Below, in pieces: positions 14,999 through 23,474 of a stretch of 45,611 nucleotides of DNA. Every line of letters begins with the position of its first letter. Position 1 is the stretch's first letter. Made by a program: the position numbers and the translations under genes. The DNA is taken from the NCBI GenBank assembly GCA_028821605.1, contig JAPPFM010000008.1:1-45611 (forward strand), written 5' to 3'. Under the pieces are notes generated by a model, which saw only the letters and a list, made by a program, of their open reading frames with translations, was not told where the DNA came from and ran no database searches. Origin of the DNA: Candidatus Poribacteria bacterium. Its GTDB lineage: Bacteria; Poribacteria; WGA-4E; WGA-3G.

Positions 14999-16111
14999 AT
15001 GTTTTTACGTCGTATCGTTGAATGGAGGGATTCATTGGAGATTGAGTATCGATTCCGAAGATGGGTATCACTGTCTACGGAAATACCGGAGGTTTCTATT
15101 TTCGTTATTACCTTGGTGTTGGGAATGGTCTTCCTTAACAGCTCCGCCCAAGATTTTCCTTATACCGTGCTTCAGGGACATCGGGAGGCTGTCAGTAGTA
15201 TAGCGTTTAGTCCGGATGGGCAGACACTCGCCAGCGGGAGTCTGGACGATACCGTCCGTTTATGGGATGTGAAGACCGGTGAATATCTCCGCACCCTCAC
15301 GGAACATTGGGACAATGTTACCAGTGTCGCGTTTAGCCCGGATGGACGGACCCTCGCTAGCGGAAGTTCTGATCGCACCATTCGTTTATGGGACGCGAAC
15401 ACGGGCAATCTCCGCCGCACCTTCAAAGGGCACACGCATGCTGTGAGTAGCATAGCGTTTAGTCCGGATGGGCAGACGCTTGTTAGTGGAAGCTATGACC
15501 GCACCATCAAGTTATGGGGTGTGTACTCGGGCAGTGTCCGCCGCACGTTTAAAGGACATGAGGATATTATCTTTAGCGTCGCGTTGAGTCGGGATGGACG
15601 GATACTCGCCAGTGGGAGCGAGGATCAGACCGTCCGGTTGTGGAACGCGCGAACAGGCAGCCTTCTCAGCACCCTCACAGGGCATTCCTCCCGTATCAAT
15701 AGTGTGGCATTTAGTTTTGGGGGTAAGGTGCTTGCCAGCGGAAGTTTGGATGGCACCATTCGTTTATGGAACGCGCGAACAGGCGTACACCTTCACACGT
15801 TCAAAGGTGAGGCAAAGGAGGTCCGTAGTCTCGTGTTTCGTCCCGCCGAACAGATTCTCATTGAGGAGCGTATTGTGTTTCGACCAGATGAACAGACATT
15901 TGCCAGCGGGAGTGCGGATCGGACGGGCCAGTTATGGAATGCGAAGATGGGCGGTCTCCTCGCCACCCTTGAAGGGCATCGGAATACCGTCCAGAGCGTC
16001 GCGTTTGATCCGAAAGGTGAGACGCTTGCCACCGGGGGGTATGACAACACCATCCGTTTATGGAAGTTAGGCACCGCGTTGAGGCCCCAGTCAAGTTTGC
16101 GGAGGCGATAG
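14999..16111 (+). CDS. Exported WD40-repeat beta-propeller protein
   Basis: 370 residues from ATG 14999, with GGGAGG and AGAGGA upstream. A polar stretch of about 34 residues precedes a hydrophobic segment (SIFVITLVLGMVFLNSS), so it is either a long signal peptide or an N-terminal membrane anchor; the true start could also lie elsewhere. Residues 55-365 are seven WD40 blades with classic GH...SGS.D.TIRLW spacing, which close one propeller. Blade six is enlarged: VFRPAEQ and VFRPDEQ occur 13 residues apart, apparently a small internal duplication with divergence. No catalytic domain is attached. Unlike the two larger WD40 proteins of the window it lacks the C-terminal sorting module. Partner unknown. 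Confidence 0.83.
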   Translation: MFLRRIVEWRDSLEIEYRFRRWVSLSTEIPEVSIFVITLVLGMVFLNSSAQDFPYTVLQGHREAVSSIAFSPDGQTLASGSLDDTVRLWDVKTGEYLRTLTEHWDNVTSVAFSPDGRTLASGSSDRTIRLWDANTGNLRRTFKGHTHAVSSIAFSPDGQTLVSGSYDRTIKLWGVYSGSVRRTFKGHEDIIFSVALSRDGRILASGSEDQTVRLWNARTGSLLSTLTGHSSRINSVAFSFGGKVLASGSLDGTIRLWNARTGVHLHTFKGEAKEVRSLVFRPAEQILIEERIVFRPDEQTFASGSADRTGQLWNAKMGGLLATLEGHRNTVQSVAFDPKGETLATGGYDNTIRLWKLGTALRPQSSLRRR

Positions 16112-16264
16112 ATAGCAGTGGAGCTGCCCTCTCAGCATTTTCAATTGGCATTTCTCTACCCGATGGTGTAAAATAATTGGTAAACAACGTCCCAAAAAAG
16201 ACGTTAAGTCTATTAAGACCAATTTTGAAACCTACACGAATGGATATATAGAGAGTAAACCGCA

Positions 16265-18058
16265 ATGCGTGAATCCAATCAACCTGAAGATTACGGACAA
16301 CGCCTACGCCATTCGACCGCGCATATCATGGCGTATGCTGTACAACAACTATTTCCAGATGGCGAACGTACCGTTAAACTCGCAATCGGACCACCGATTG
16401 AAAACGAGTTCTATTATGATATGGAGGTGCCGCGTCCAATTACACCCGACGATTTCCCCGAAATCGAAAAGCACATGAAGGCGATGATTAAATCCAATGT
16501 GCCTTTTGAACACGAAACCTGGACCTACGACGATGCCCGTGAATGGTTCGGTGAACGAGACCAAAAATTCAAACTCGAATTAATCGACGGAATCTCTGAC
16601 CGGGAAGTTAGTGCGAGCGATGAGGGTGTTGCTGACGAAGGTGTTTCTATCTATCACAACGGTGATTTCACAGACTTATGTAAAGGACCACACGTTGAAA
16701 AAACAGGCGAATGCCGATATTTCAAACTGCTCCGCGTTTCTGGAGCCTATTGGCGCGGTGATAGCAATCGCGAGCAGTTGCAACGAATTTACGGCACCGC
16801 ATGGGAGACCAAAGCCGACCTTCAGGCATACTTGACACAACGCGAAGAAGCCGCCAAACGCGACCATCGCAAACTCGGACGTGAGTTGGAACTCTTTCAG
16901 ATGCATCCGGAATCCTTACCGGGCAGTCCGTTTTGGCTCCCCAAAGGTACGCTTATCTATAATCTCCTGTCTGAAAAGGTACGAAAACTCTATCTCAGCG
17001 AAGGTTATCAGGAGGTACGGACACCGCTCATCTACGACATCAACATGTGGGAAACCTCTGGGCATTGGGAGCACTTCAAAGACAATATGTTCCTCGTCTC
17101 CGAAAGCGAGGATGGCGAGGCAACTCGCGCACTCAAGCCGATGAACTGTCCGGCGCACATGTTGATTTATAAAAGCGCGCGCCACAGTTACCGAGACCTG
17201 CCCTACCGCCTACACGACCAAGGCGTGTTGCATCGCAACGAGGCAACAGGCACGCTGACTGGCTTGTCGCGCGTCCAACAAATATGTCAAGATGACGCAC
17301 ACAATTTCGTTACGGAGGATCAGATCGCCGACGAATATGAGCGTATCCTTGGACTCTTCCAGCGGATTTATGGCACTTTCGATTTGCCCTTCCGATGCGA
17401 TTTAAGCACACGCAACCCTGAAAAGTTTATGGGTGATATTGCGGTTTGGAATCGAGCGGAAACGATGCTTGAAGATGTGTTGAAAAACAATCAGATTGAG
17501 TACACTGTCGATCCTGGTGAGGCAGCGTTCTACGGTCCTAAACTCGATTTTCAGGTGCGGGATTCACTGAACCGAGATGTGCAGTGTGCCACCGTGCAAC
17601 TCGATTTCCAACTGCCCGAACGGTTTGATCTCATCTATGTCGCACCGGACGGATCTGAAAAGCGTCCGGTGGTTATCCATCGCGCGATTTGTGGGAGTTT
17701 TGAACGTTTCATCGCGATGCTGATTGAACATTATGCGGGTGCCTTCCCAACATGGCTCTCTCCCATCCAATGTGTTGTGATGACAATTAGCCAACGCTTC
17801 GTTGACTACGGCAAAGAGGTCGAGCAGCTGCTGTTGCAGAAAGGGTGTCGTGTTGCGTTGGATAACAGCGACGACAAGATCGGTGCGAAGATCCGCCAAG
17901 CCCGTTTGCAGCGTGTTCCATATATGTTAATTATTGGTGGACGAGAAGAAGAGAGTCGGACCGTTAGTGTTCGCAGTCGAGATGAAGGCGACATCGGCGC
18001 GATGGCACTTGATACCTTCGTTGACAAAATTGTTCAGGAAGCCGATTTAGATTTTTAG
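16265..18058 (+). CDS. thrS: Threonyl-tRNA synthetase lacking the TGS domain
   Basis: 597 residues. It charges tRNA-Thr in the cytoplasm. The protein starts almost directly with the editing domain (HSTAH near residue 16 and DLCKGPHV near 139 supply the metal-binding residues), so the 60-residue N-terminal TGS domain of the usual 640-residue enzyme is missing. The class II core follows: motif 2 region LHRNEATGTLTGLSRVQQ, the zinc Cys in MNCPAHM, and the C-terminal part of the core EHYAGAFPTWLSPIQ. The last 110 residues are the anticodon-binding domain ending GGREEESRTVSVRSRDEG. No strong Shine-Dalgarno is visible before ATG 16265, but no alternative start restores a TGS domain in this frame. 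It stands apart from its neighbours functionally. Confidence 0.96.
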   Translation: MRESNQPEDYGQRLRHSTAHIMAYAVQQLFPDGERTVKLAIGPPIENEFYYDMEVPRPITPDDFPEIEKHMKAMIKSNVPFEHETWTYDDAREWFGERDQKFKLELIDGISDREVSASDEGVADEGVSIYHNGDFTDLCKGPHVEKTGECRYFKLLRVSGAYWRGDSNREQLQRIYGTAWETKADLQAYLTQREEAAKRDHRKLGRELELFQMHPESLPGSPFWLPKGTLIYNLLSEKVRKLYLSEGYQEVRTPLIYDINMWETSGHWEHFKDNMFLVSESEDGEATRALKPMNCPAHMLIYKSARHSYRDLPYRLHDQGVLHRNEATGTLTGLSRVQQICQDDAHNFVTEDQIADEYERILGLFQRIYGTFDLPFRCDLSTRNPEKFMGDIAVWNRAETMLEDVLKNNQIEYTVDPGEAAFYGPKLDFQVRDSLNRDVQCATVQLDFQLPERFDLIYVAPDGSEKRPVVIHRAICGSFERFIAMLIEHYAGAFPTWLSPIQCVVMTISQRFVDYGKEVEQLLLQKGCRVALDNSDDKIGAKIRQARLQRVPYMLIIGGREEESRTVSVRSRDEGDIGAMALDTFVDKIVQEADLDF

Positions 18059-18060
18059 TT

Positions 18061-18175
18061 GGCAATCAGCCATCAGCAGTCAGCGGTCAGAAACAGAACC
18101 TTGTGGTGGTTATCGTAAACATTCCTGCCATACTGTGCCCTACTGACGGTTTCCGAAGGCTGATGGCTGAGAGCC
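18061..18175. repeat. MITE-like element with TCAG-heptad ends
   Basis: The left end GGCAATCAGCCATCAGC (18061-18077) and right end GCTGATGGCTGAGAGCC (18159-18175) are inverted copies, 15 of 17 matching. The left end continues as further CAGTCAGCGGTCAG units. The 115-bp element has no gene and fills the space between thrS and the LpoB-like gene. Similar heptad ends occur at 32651, 35122 and 42081. Confidence 0.6.
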
Positions 18176-18198
18176 ATTCCCAAAAAGGAGCATTTCTA

Positions 18199-18828
18199 AT
18201 GTGTAAAATTTTGACAGTCAAGCCTATCGTTTATAGCCTTACAATTTGTGCCTTCCTCATCGGAATTATGGTTTTTAACGGTTGCACTGCTAAACAGGTC
18301 TCACGCGTTGATGTTGATAGGACGATTGATCTTTCAGGACGTTGGAACGACACAGATTCGCGCATGGTCGCCGAAGAGATGATTGGCGATTGCTTAAACC
18401 ACCCTTGGCTTAACGACCACGGTATAAGCACTGGCGGCAAACCCGTCGTGATTGTCGGGGGTATCCGCAATAAGAGCATGGAACATATCCCCGTCGCTAC
18501 GTTTATCAGCGATATTGAACGTGCCTTTATCAACACTGGAAAAGTCCGTACAGTCTCAGGTTCAAATGAGCGTGGGGCACTCCGTGGCGAACGTGCCGAC
18601 CAAGCAGAATTCGCTGCCCTCGAAACCGTTAAACGGATGGGACGCGAACTTGGTGCCGATTATATGATGACTGGCGAAATCAATACGATTGAGGATCGTG
18701 AGGGTGGCGATCAGGTCGTCTTCTATCAGACAGATCTCACGTTGACGAATATTGAAACCAACGAGAAGATTTGGATCGGTCAGAAGAAAATTAAGAAGTT
18801 CATCGAACGGAACAAGTTTAAACTATAG
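18199..18828 (+). CDS. LpoB-like outer-membrane lipoprotein
   Basis: 209 residues from ATG 18199, preceded by AAGGAG. The signal peptide CKILTVKPIVYSLTICAFLI leads to lipobox FNGC. The mature part matches the pattern of LpoB-type penicillin-binding protein activators: RTIDLSGRWNDTDSRMVAEE, then PVVIVGGIRNKSMEHI, a long helix with RELGADYMMTGEINTIED, and a C-terminal strand VVFYQTDLTLTNIETNEKIW. In enteric bacteria LpoB is an outer-membrane lipoprotein that activates PBP1B during wall synthesis; whether this protein does so here is inferred. The following gene is a COG3014-type lipoprotein, a frequent neighbour of LpoB-like genes, separated by a hairpin. Confidence 0.8.
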   Translation: MCKILTVKPIVYSLTICAFLIGIMVFNGCTAKQVSRVDVDRTIDLSGRWNDTDSRMVAEEMIGDCLNHPWLNDHGISTGGKPVVIVGGIRNKSMEHIPVATFISDIERAFINTGKVRTVSGSNERGALRGERADQAEFAALETVKRMGRELGADYMMTGEINTIEDREGGDQVVFYQTDLTLTNIETNEKIWIGQKKIKKFIERNKFKL

Positions 18829-18849
18829 GGACGCGTCTCTATCTACGTA

Positions 18850-18881
18850 ATAGTGGACGGCACCATGTGTCTGTCCACTAT
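18850..18881. repeat. Intergenic hairpin between LpoB-like and COG3014-like genes
   Basis: ATAGTGGAC (18850-18858) pairs perfectly with GTCCACTAT (18873-18881) with a 14-nt loop. Only a weak T-run follows (CACCTTTC), so it may modulate rather than end transcription into the next gene at 18902. Confidence 0.6.
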
Positions 18882-18901
18882 CACCTTTCAAATATAGAAA
18901 A

Positions 18902-20242
18902 ATGATTAAAACATTACCTTTTCTACTTATTATCTCTCTGATAATGGGATGTAGTCGCTATAACATGCAAGAGCTCCGCACCACTTTAGAGCAGGGCAAT
19001 TATGAAGGAGCCTTCGCTTACATTGACAAGAACACCCCTGAGGACCCAAAACTCCCGTTTCTTTTTGAGCGAGGATTGGTTGCACATTACGCCAACCGCT
19101 TCTCGGAAAGCGGTGCCGCGTTTGCAAACGCGGAGACTATTGCAGAGGACCTCTATACAAAAAGTCTTTTAAAAGAGGGTGCTTCGCTTTTTCTAAACGA
19201 CCAGACACGTCCCTACGCGGGCACGCAGTATGAACGGCTTTTGGCACACTATTATCGTGCACTCAACTATGTCTATCTGAATCAATTAGAAGGAGCATTG
19301 GTAGAGTGCCGCCGTGCCACGGCTCTAATCAATTACTTCAAAGATGAAGACGAGAAGTACGATTTCTTTGGGGCAGCGTTTCTGGCCCACCTTTCCGCCA
19401 TGTTATTTGAAGCCTCAGGCGAGTGGAATAGTGCCTATATTTCTTACAGGCAAGCCGCGGAGTACTACCAAAACGCTGTGGAGAAAACTGGTGTTCAAAT
19501 ACCGGTAGATATCGGACATTCGATCGTGCGATTGGCGCGCAGGCTTGGGTTTGCTGATGAATTTGAACGCTATCGGGCCCAGTACGGCGAGCCACCGACA
19601 CATCCCTCCGGGACCGGCGAATTGATTCTCTTTTATGAGAGCGGTTACATTCCGCAGAAAGGTGAAGAGGCTTTAATGTTTCCTATTCTCAAAACCGACA
19701 AGCCAAGCGATGAACCTGAAAAGTTCGTTCCTACCCTTTTAGGACGTGCGGGGAAAGTCTATGACGACACGGCATTGCAATACGTTCTACGTGTCGCAAT
19801 GCCGACAATTGCCCCGAATCCGCCGCACCTTGTGGGGGTTGAAGTTAAAGTAGGGCAGGAACAAACGAGCAGCGTCCTTGTAGCGCATATAGAAAAAATT
19901 GCGATAGAAACATTTGCCGCGCAGCGTACGACTATCCTCTTTCGAACGGTCCTCCGTGCTTTGCTGAAATACTTAGCAACCAGCGAAGTACAGAAGGAAA
20001 ATAAAATCTTAGGAATCGCCGCCAACCTTGCTGCTGTAGTGACGGAGCGTGCAGATACACGGGCGTGGGAAACGCTGCCCAATCAAATCTTTATGGTGCG
20101 GATGCTGCTTCCAGCAGGTACGTATACACTCAATCTCTCATTTTTGGACGCAAATGGACGGGTCCGCGGAAGTCAGTCCGTGCCGGACATTAAGATTGAT
20201 GCAAATCGGATAACCTTTCTGAATCACCGAACTTATGAGTGA
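18902..20242 (+). CDS. COG3014-like lipoprotein with TPR-like helical repeats
   Basis: 446 residues. The signal peptide IKTLPFLLIISLI ends with lipobox IMGC. Residues 25-220 form paired helices in TPR style (GNYEGAFAYIDKNTPEDPKL, AHYYRALNYVYLNQLEGALV), and the C-terminal half is a beta-rich domain (GTGELILFYESGYIPQKGEE, MLLPAGTYTLNLSFLDANGR). This layout is that of the COG3014 group of uncharacterised bacterial lipoproteins, which often sit next to LpoB-like genes, as here. The role is probably in the envelope, possibly linked to wall synthesis; the reaction is unknown. There is no strong ribosome binding site before ATG 18902. Confidence 0.78.
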   Translation: MIKTLPFLLIISLIMGCSRYNMQELRTTLEQGNYEGAFAYIDKNTPEDPKLPFLFERGLVAHYANRFSESGAAFANAETIAEDLYTKSLLKEGASLFLNDQTRPYAGTQYERLLAHYYRALNYVYLNQLEGALVECRRATALINYFKDEDEKYDFFGAAFLAHLSAMLFEASGEWNSAYISYRQAAEYYQNAVEKTGVQIPVDIGHSIVRLARRLGFADEFERYRAQYGEPPTHPSGTGELILFYESGYIPQKGEEALMFPILKTDKPSDEPEKFVPTLLGRAGKVYDDTALQYVLRVAMPTIAPNPPHLVGVEVKVGQEQTSSVLVAHIEKIAIETFAAQRTTILFRTVLRALLKYLATSEVQKENKILGIAANLAAVVTERADTRAWETLPNQIFMVRMLLPAGTYTLNLSFLDANGRVRGSQSVPDIKIDANRITFLNHRTYE

Positions 20243-20273
20243 TCCTCTTTGAATCGTAATTTGGACAAAAAAC

Positions 20274-21434
20274 ATGCAACGTATCTATTTAGATTACAAC
20301 GCCACAACACCGCTCCGTCCCGAAGTTAGGGATGCGATGATGCCGTATCTCACCGAGGCATTCGGCAACGGCTCCAGTATCCACGCTTATGGGCGCGAAG
20401 CACGTACTGCGATTGACACCGCACGCGAACAAGTCGCTGAACTTATCGGTGCCAAGAGTCCGAGCGAAATCGTCTTCACAGGAAGTGGCACCGAAGCAGA
20501 TAACCACGCCATCAAAGGGCTGACTGAGTTACAAAAGAGCCGCGGCGCAGGCAACCATATCATTACCTCCTCAGTGGAGCATCACGCTGTCTTGCATACC
20601 TGTCAATATCTGGAACAGTGCGGTTTTGAGGTCACCTATCTTCCTGTAGATAGATATGGACGAATTAATGTTGAGCAGCTGCGTGAGGCGATCCGCGACA
20701 CCACAATGCTGATCTCCATCATGCACGTCAACAACGAGAATGGTACTGTCCAGCCGCTTGAAGAGATATGTGAAATCGCTCAGGAACACGATATCCCTCT
20801 CCACACCGATGCCGTGCAATCGGTTGGAAAGTTGGAGATGAACGTCCAAGCACTCGGCGTGAATCTCTTGGCGTTTTCTGGGCACAAGATTTACGCGCCC
20901 AAGGGTATTGGTGTCCTCTATATCCGCCGCGGCACTCGGTTGGCGAACCTCGTCCACGGTGGTTCGCATGAACGCAACCGACGCGCCGGATCCGAGAACG
21001 TCCCTGCTATCGTAGGGCTTGGTGCTGCCGCTGATCTTGCAAAACAGGAACAGCGGACCTACGCGCAGCATCTTGATTCATTAACCCAGCAATTGCACGA
21101 AGGACTTGATACACACATTGATCGATTGCACTACAATGGACACCCCGACCACTGTGCTCCCGGCACGCTTAACGTCTCCTTTGAAAATGTGGAGGGTGAA
21201 AGCCTCATCTTACGCTTGGACATGGAAGGCATCTGTGTCTCAACGGGTTCGGCGTGTACCTCTGGTTCTATGGAGCCGTCGCATGTCCTCGCTGCGCTCG
21301 GTTTACCGCCACGTTTGGCACAGGGCACCGTCCGTTTTTCGCTCGGTAGAAACACGACCGAAGCCGAGATTGACGCGGTTATTGCCAAACTACCAAAAGT
21401 CATCCAGCAGATGCGCACCCTGTATAGAGGATAA
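20274..21434 (+). CDS. Cysteine desulfurase, NifS/IscS type
   Basis: 386 residues. A PLP enzyme that converts cysteine to alanine and passes sulfur to iron-sulfur cluster or thiolation pathways. Visible motifs: YLDYNATTPLRPEV at the N terminus, HHAVLHTC, HTDAVQSVGK, the PLP lysine in FSGHKIYAPKGIGVLYI near residue 204, and the active-site Cys in STGSACTSGSMEPSHVL near residue 326. The length and short Cys loop fit the NifS/IscS group rather than SufS. It begins 31 bp after the COG3014-like gene and may be cotranscribed with it. No iscU, nifU or thiI gene is nearby, so the sulfur acceptor cannot be named. Confidence 0.95.
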   Translation: MQRIYLDYNATTPLRPEVRDAMMPYLTEAFGNGSSIHAYGREARTAIDTAREQVAELIGAKSPSEIVFTGSGTEADNHAIKGLTELQKSRGAGNHIITSSVEHHAVLHTCQYLEQCGFEVTYLPVDRYGRINVEQLREAIRDTTMLISIMHVNNENGTVQPLEEICEIAQEHDIPLHTDAVQSVGKLEMNVQALGVNLLAFSGHKIYAPKGIGVLYIRRGTRLANLVHGGSHERNRRAGSENVPAIVGLGAAADLAKQEQRTYAQHLDSLTQQLHEGLDTHIDRLHYNGHPDHCAPGTLNVSFENVEGESLILRLDMEGICVSTGSACTSGSMEPSHVLAALGLPPRLAQGTVRFSLGRNTTEAEIDAVIAKLPKVIQQMRTLYRG

Positions 21435-21553
21435 GTTTCCATTCTCACCCAACCGAGGTAAGCACGGTTTCCAACTCGGATTCCTGCCCGTTACTGGGAA
21501 GAGGCACCGGTCCTCCAACTTGTAACACTTCTTCACTTTGATTCTACCGCAGC

Positions 21554-21664
21554 CCCTTTTTGTATAGTTTAAAAATACGATTGTTCATTTTTTGTGCAGC
21601 TTGCCTCGTTGAATCTACACATTTCCCGCGAATTCGGCGTATTCAACATTGGCACGAAAATTGC
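21554..21664 (+). promoter_or_regulatory. Sigma-54 promoter P6 with class II upstream sites
   Basis: The core TGGCACGAAAATTGC is at 21650-21664. Upstream TTTTTTGTGC has GTGC ending at 21598, exactly 52 bp before the T of TGGCA, as at P1 and P7. A related CCCCTTTTTGTAT lies at 21556-21568. The expected start near 21676 is 35 bp before the ATG at 21711. The stretch 21435-21553 holds no gene or structure I can name. Confidence 0.82.
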
Positions 21665-21710
21665 TACTACCTTCATATCAACAGTTTTACGTTTTGGAGG
21701 TAAGGACATA

Positions 21711-23176
21711 ATGAACAGAAAAGTAACCTCGCATGCTTTAATGATTGCATTGATGTGTCACGTTATTATTGCTTTTGTTGTCGGAATCTATCTGCTCGGA
21801 TAGACGAGAGAGTTTAAGGATCTGATAGGTATCGAAATCCTGGAACTGAAGGAACGACCGACACCTAAGGTGGCGACGTATGTCGTGAAACCTTCCATTA
21901 AACCGAGTGTTCCGATGCAAAGCACTGTCATTGAACAGATTCAGATGCAGCCCCGTGTGGAGACGATACCTCCTCGCGAGTCTCGGTTCCAGCCACAGAC
22001 AGGCCTGAAATTTTCGAGCCAAACCGTTAAAGTAAAGCCCCAACAGATCCGAACGTCCCGAAAGTAAACACCTTGAATCCGAGGGTGCCAGCAAGTGTGA
22101 TACATGGTGAGGTGTTGGTGTTAGATGCTCCCGATGCTTTGGAATTCTCTGCGCCTGTGGTAGCGGCCCCTTCCGCTCGAATGAGAAACGTCAGCCGTGG
22201 TATTGCGGAGCAGTTGAAAGTCACCCTTGAACGTCCGCCGGGTCTTGCAATGGTTGAGAACGTCGGTGCGGCACGCGATGCGCTTGACGATGTCGTCAAA
22301 AACGTTACGCTTTCCAAGTATACTGTCCCACCGCTACCTAAGGGGGAACCGGGGGGACGCGTGATTGGCAAGGGCAGAGACATCCAAGGCGTATTTCGTT
22401 TTACACGCATTCGACACACTCTCTCTGACTGGTGGGCTGATGCTTCTGCGCTCAACTCATTGACGCAATGGCTCAATGAACGCACCCAAATTAAAGCCGA
22501 TATGAACGTTGAAGGCGGCGCATTGAAACTCACCGATGCCAGTCTCTTCAAAACGCCCCTCGTTTTTATGACGGGACATGATCCGGCAGTTGTCCGATCT
22601 CGTGATCTCCACCGAAAAAATTATGGTGCTGGTAGAATAGATGGTCGTTTCTCTGACAACGAAGCAGCAGGGCTGCGCCGCTATCTCGTCGAAAAAGGTG
22701 GGCTCCTCGTCTTTGACGACTGCGGTGTAGAGGCTCCTGCACAGGCGATGACGCGCCTCTTCCTGGCGCAGATGCGATACATTATGCCTGAATATCACAT
22801 TGGGCGGATTTCCAACGATCACGAAGTCTATAATAACTTCTATGGGATGGGTGGACCTCCGATCGGATATGACATCTTCTGGTGGGGCACACGTCCGCCG
22901 AAACGGAACTACCTCGAAGGTATCTCTATCGCTGGCAAACTCTCCGTTATCGTTATCCGTCGTGACTACATGTGCTCAATGGAGTCTATCAGTCTTCCGG
23001 TACGTAGTGTTCACTATTCACCTGGTGTCTTTCGTTTCATGACGAACGTTGTCGTATACGCGTTGACACACGGCGCGATTTCCGACTACTCCGGTTATGT
23101 CCCGGAGGATTTATTACGTGAAAAGAAGCTCCCGACGCGTCCACCTGCCGCCGCGAGGGTTGGTGGTTTTGAGTAG
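21711..23176 (+). pseudogene. First TonB-anchored DUF4159 paralog, disrupted by a nonsense codon and a frameshift
   Basis: Clearly homologous along its whole length to the intact genes at 23475 and 25095. The frame opens MNRKVTSHALMIALMCHVII but hits TAG at 21801-21803, where the third copy has CAG in QTERFKDL. The same frame then continues open as TREFKDLIGIEILELKERPT until about 22040, where CCCC replaces the five Cs needed to encode KPPTDPN; the remainder, from NPRVPASVIHGEVLV to the end, is one frame over and open to 23176. The Ser of the SxxxH anchor motif is also Ala here. Its sigma-54 promoter and ribosome binding site look intact. Recent pseudogene is the simplest reading; an assembly error could explain the C-run but less easily the TAG. 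Confidence 0.8.
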
Positions 23177-23224
23177 CATCTTTATCTTCCAGCGCGTCCA
23201 CGTTTTCATTGAAGGAACTAAAAA

Positions 23225-23254
23225 GTAGGTTGGGTTGAACGCAGTGAACCCAAC
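23225..23254 (+). repeat. GTAG-headed palindrome (REP-like)
   Basis: GTAG (23225-23228) is followed by GTTGGGTT (23229-23236) and its inverted copy AACCCAAC (23247-23254) with a 10-nt loop. It lies 48 bp after the disrupted paralog and may also act as a weak transcription barrier. Confidence 0.65.
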
Positions 23255-23333
23255 TTATGTTCTAATTTTTCTCCCCGCACTGCCCTTGTAATTCCAAGTT
23301 TTACCGTATTCACCATAGTTCCACCGAAGGCAG

Positions 23334-23434
23334 CCCTTTTTTGTGCAGCCTGATGCCCCTTTCCGTGCAATTTAACCCGTTTAAGCCACGAATTACCTCA
23401 TATCCCGCATTGTTTGCATTGGCACAGAAATTGC
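23334..23434 (+). promoter_or_regulatory. Sigma-54 promoter P7 with class II upstream sites
   Basis: The core TGGCACAGAAATTGC is at 23420-23434. Upstream are CCCTTTTTTGTGC (23334-23346) and CCCTTTCCGTGCAATTTAAC (23357-23376); the second GTGC ends at 23368, 52 bp before TGGCA as at P1 and P6. The start near 23446 lies 29 bp before ATG 23475, whose ribosome binding site is TGGAGGT. Confidence 0.83.
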
Positions 23435-23474
23435 ATTTACCTCTAACAACAATTATTTTTGGAGGTAATGACGA

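Noticed and set aside
16146-16162. TTGGCATTTCTCTACC upstream of thrS as a sigma-54 promoter
   Set aside because: Only the -24 half matches; the -12 position reads TACC.
21801-21803. TAG read as pyrrolysine or programmed read-through
   Set aside because: A frameshift follows in the same gene and the paralogs have a plain Gln codon, so decay is simpler.
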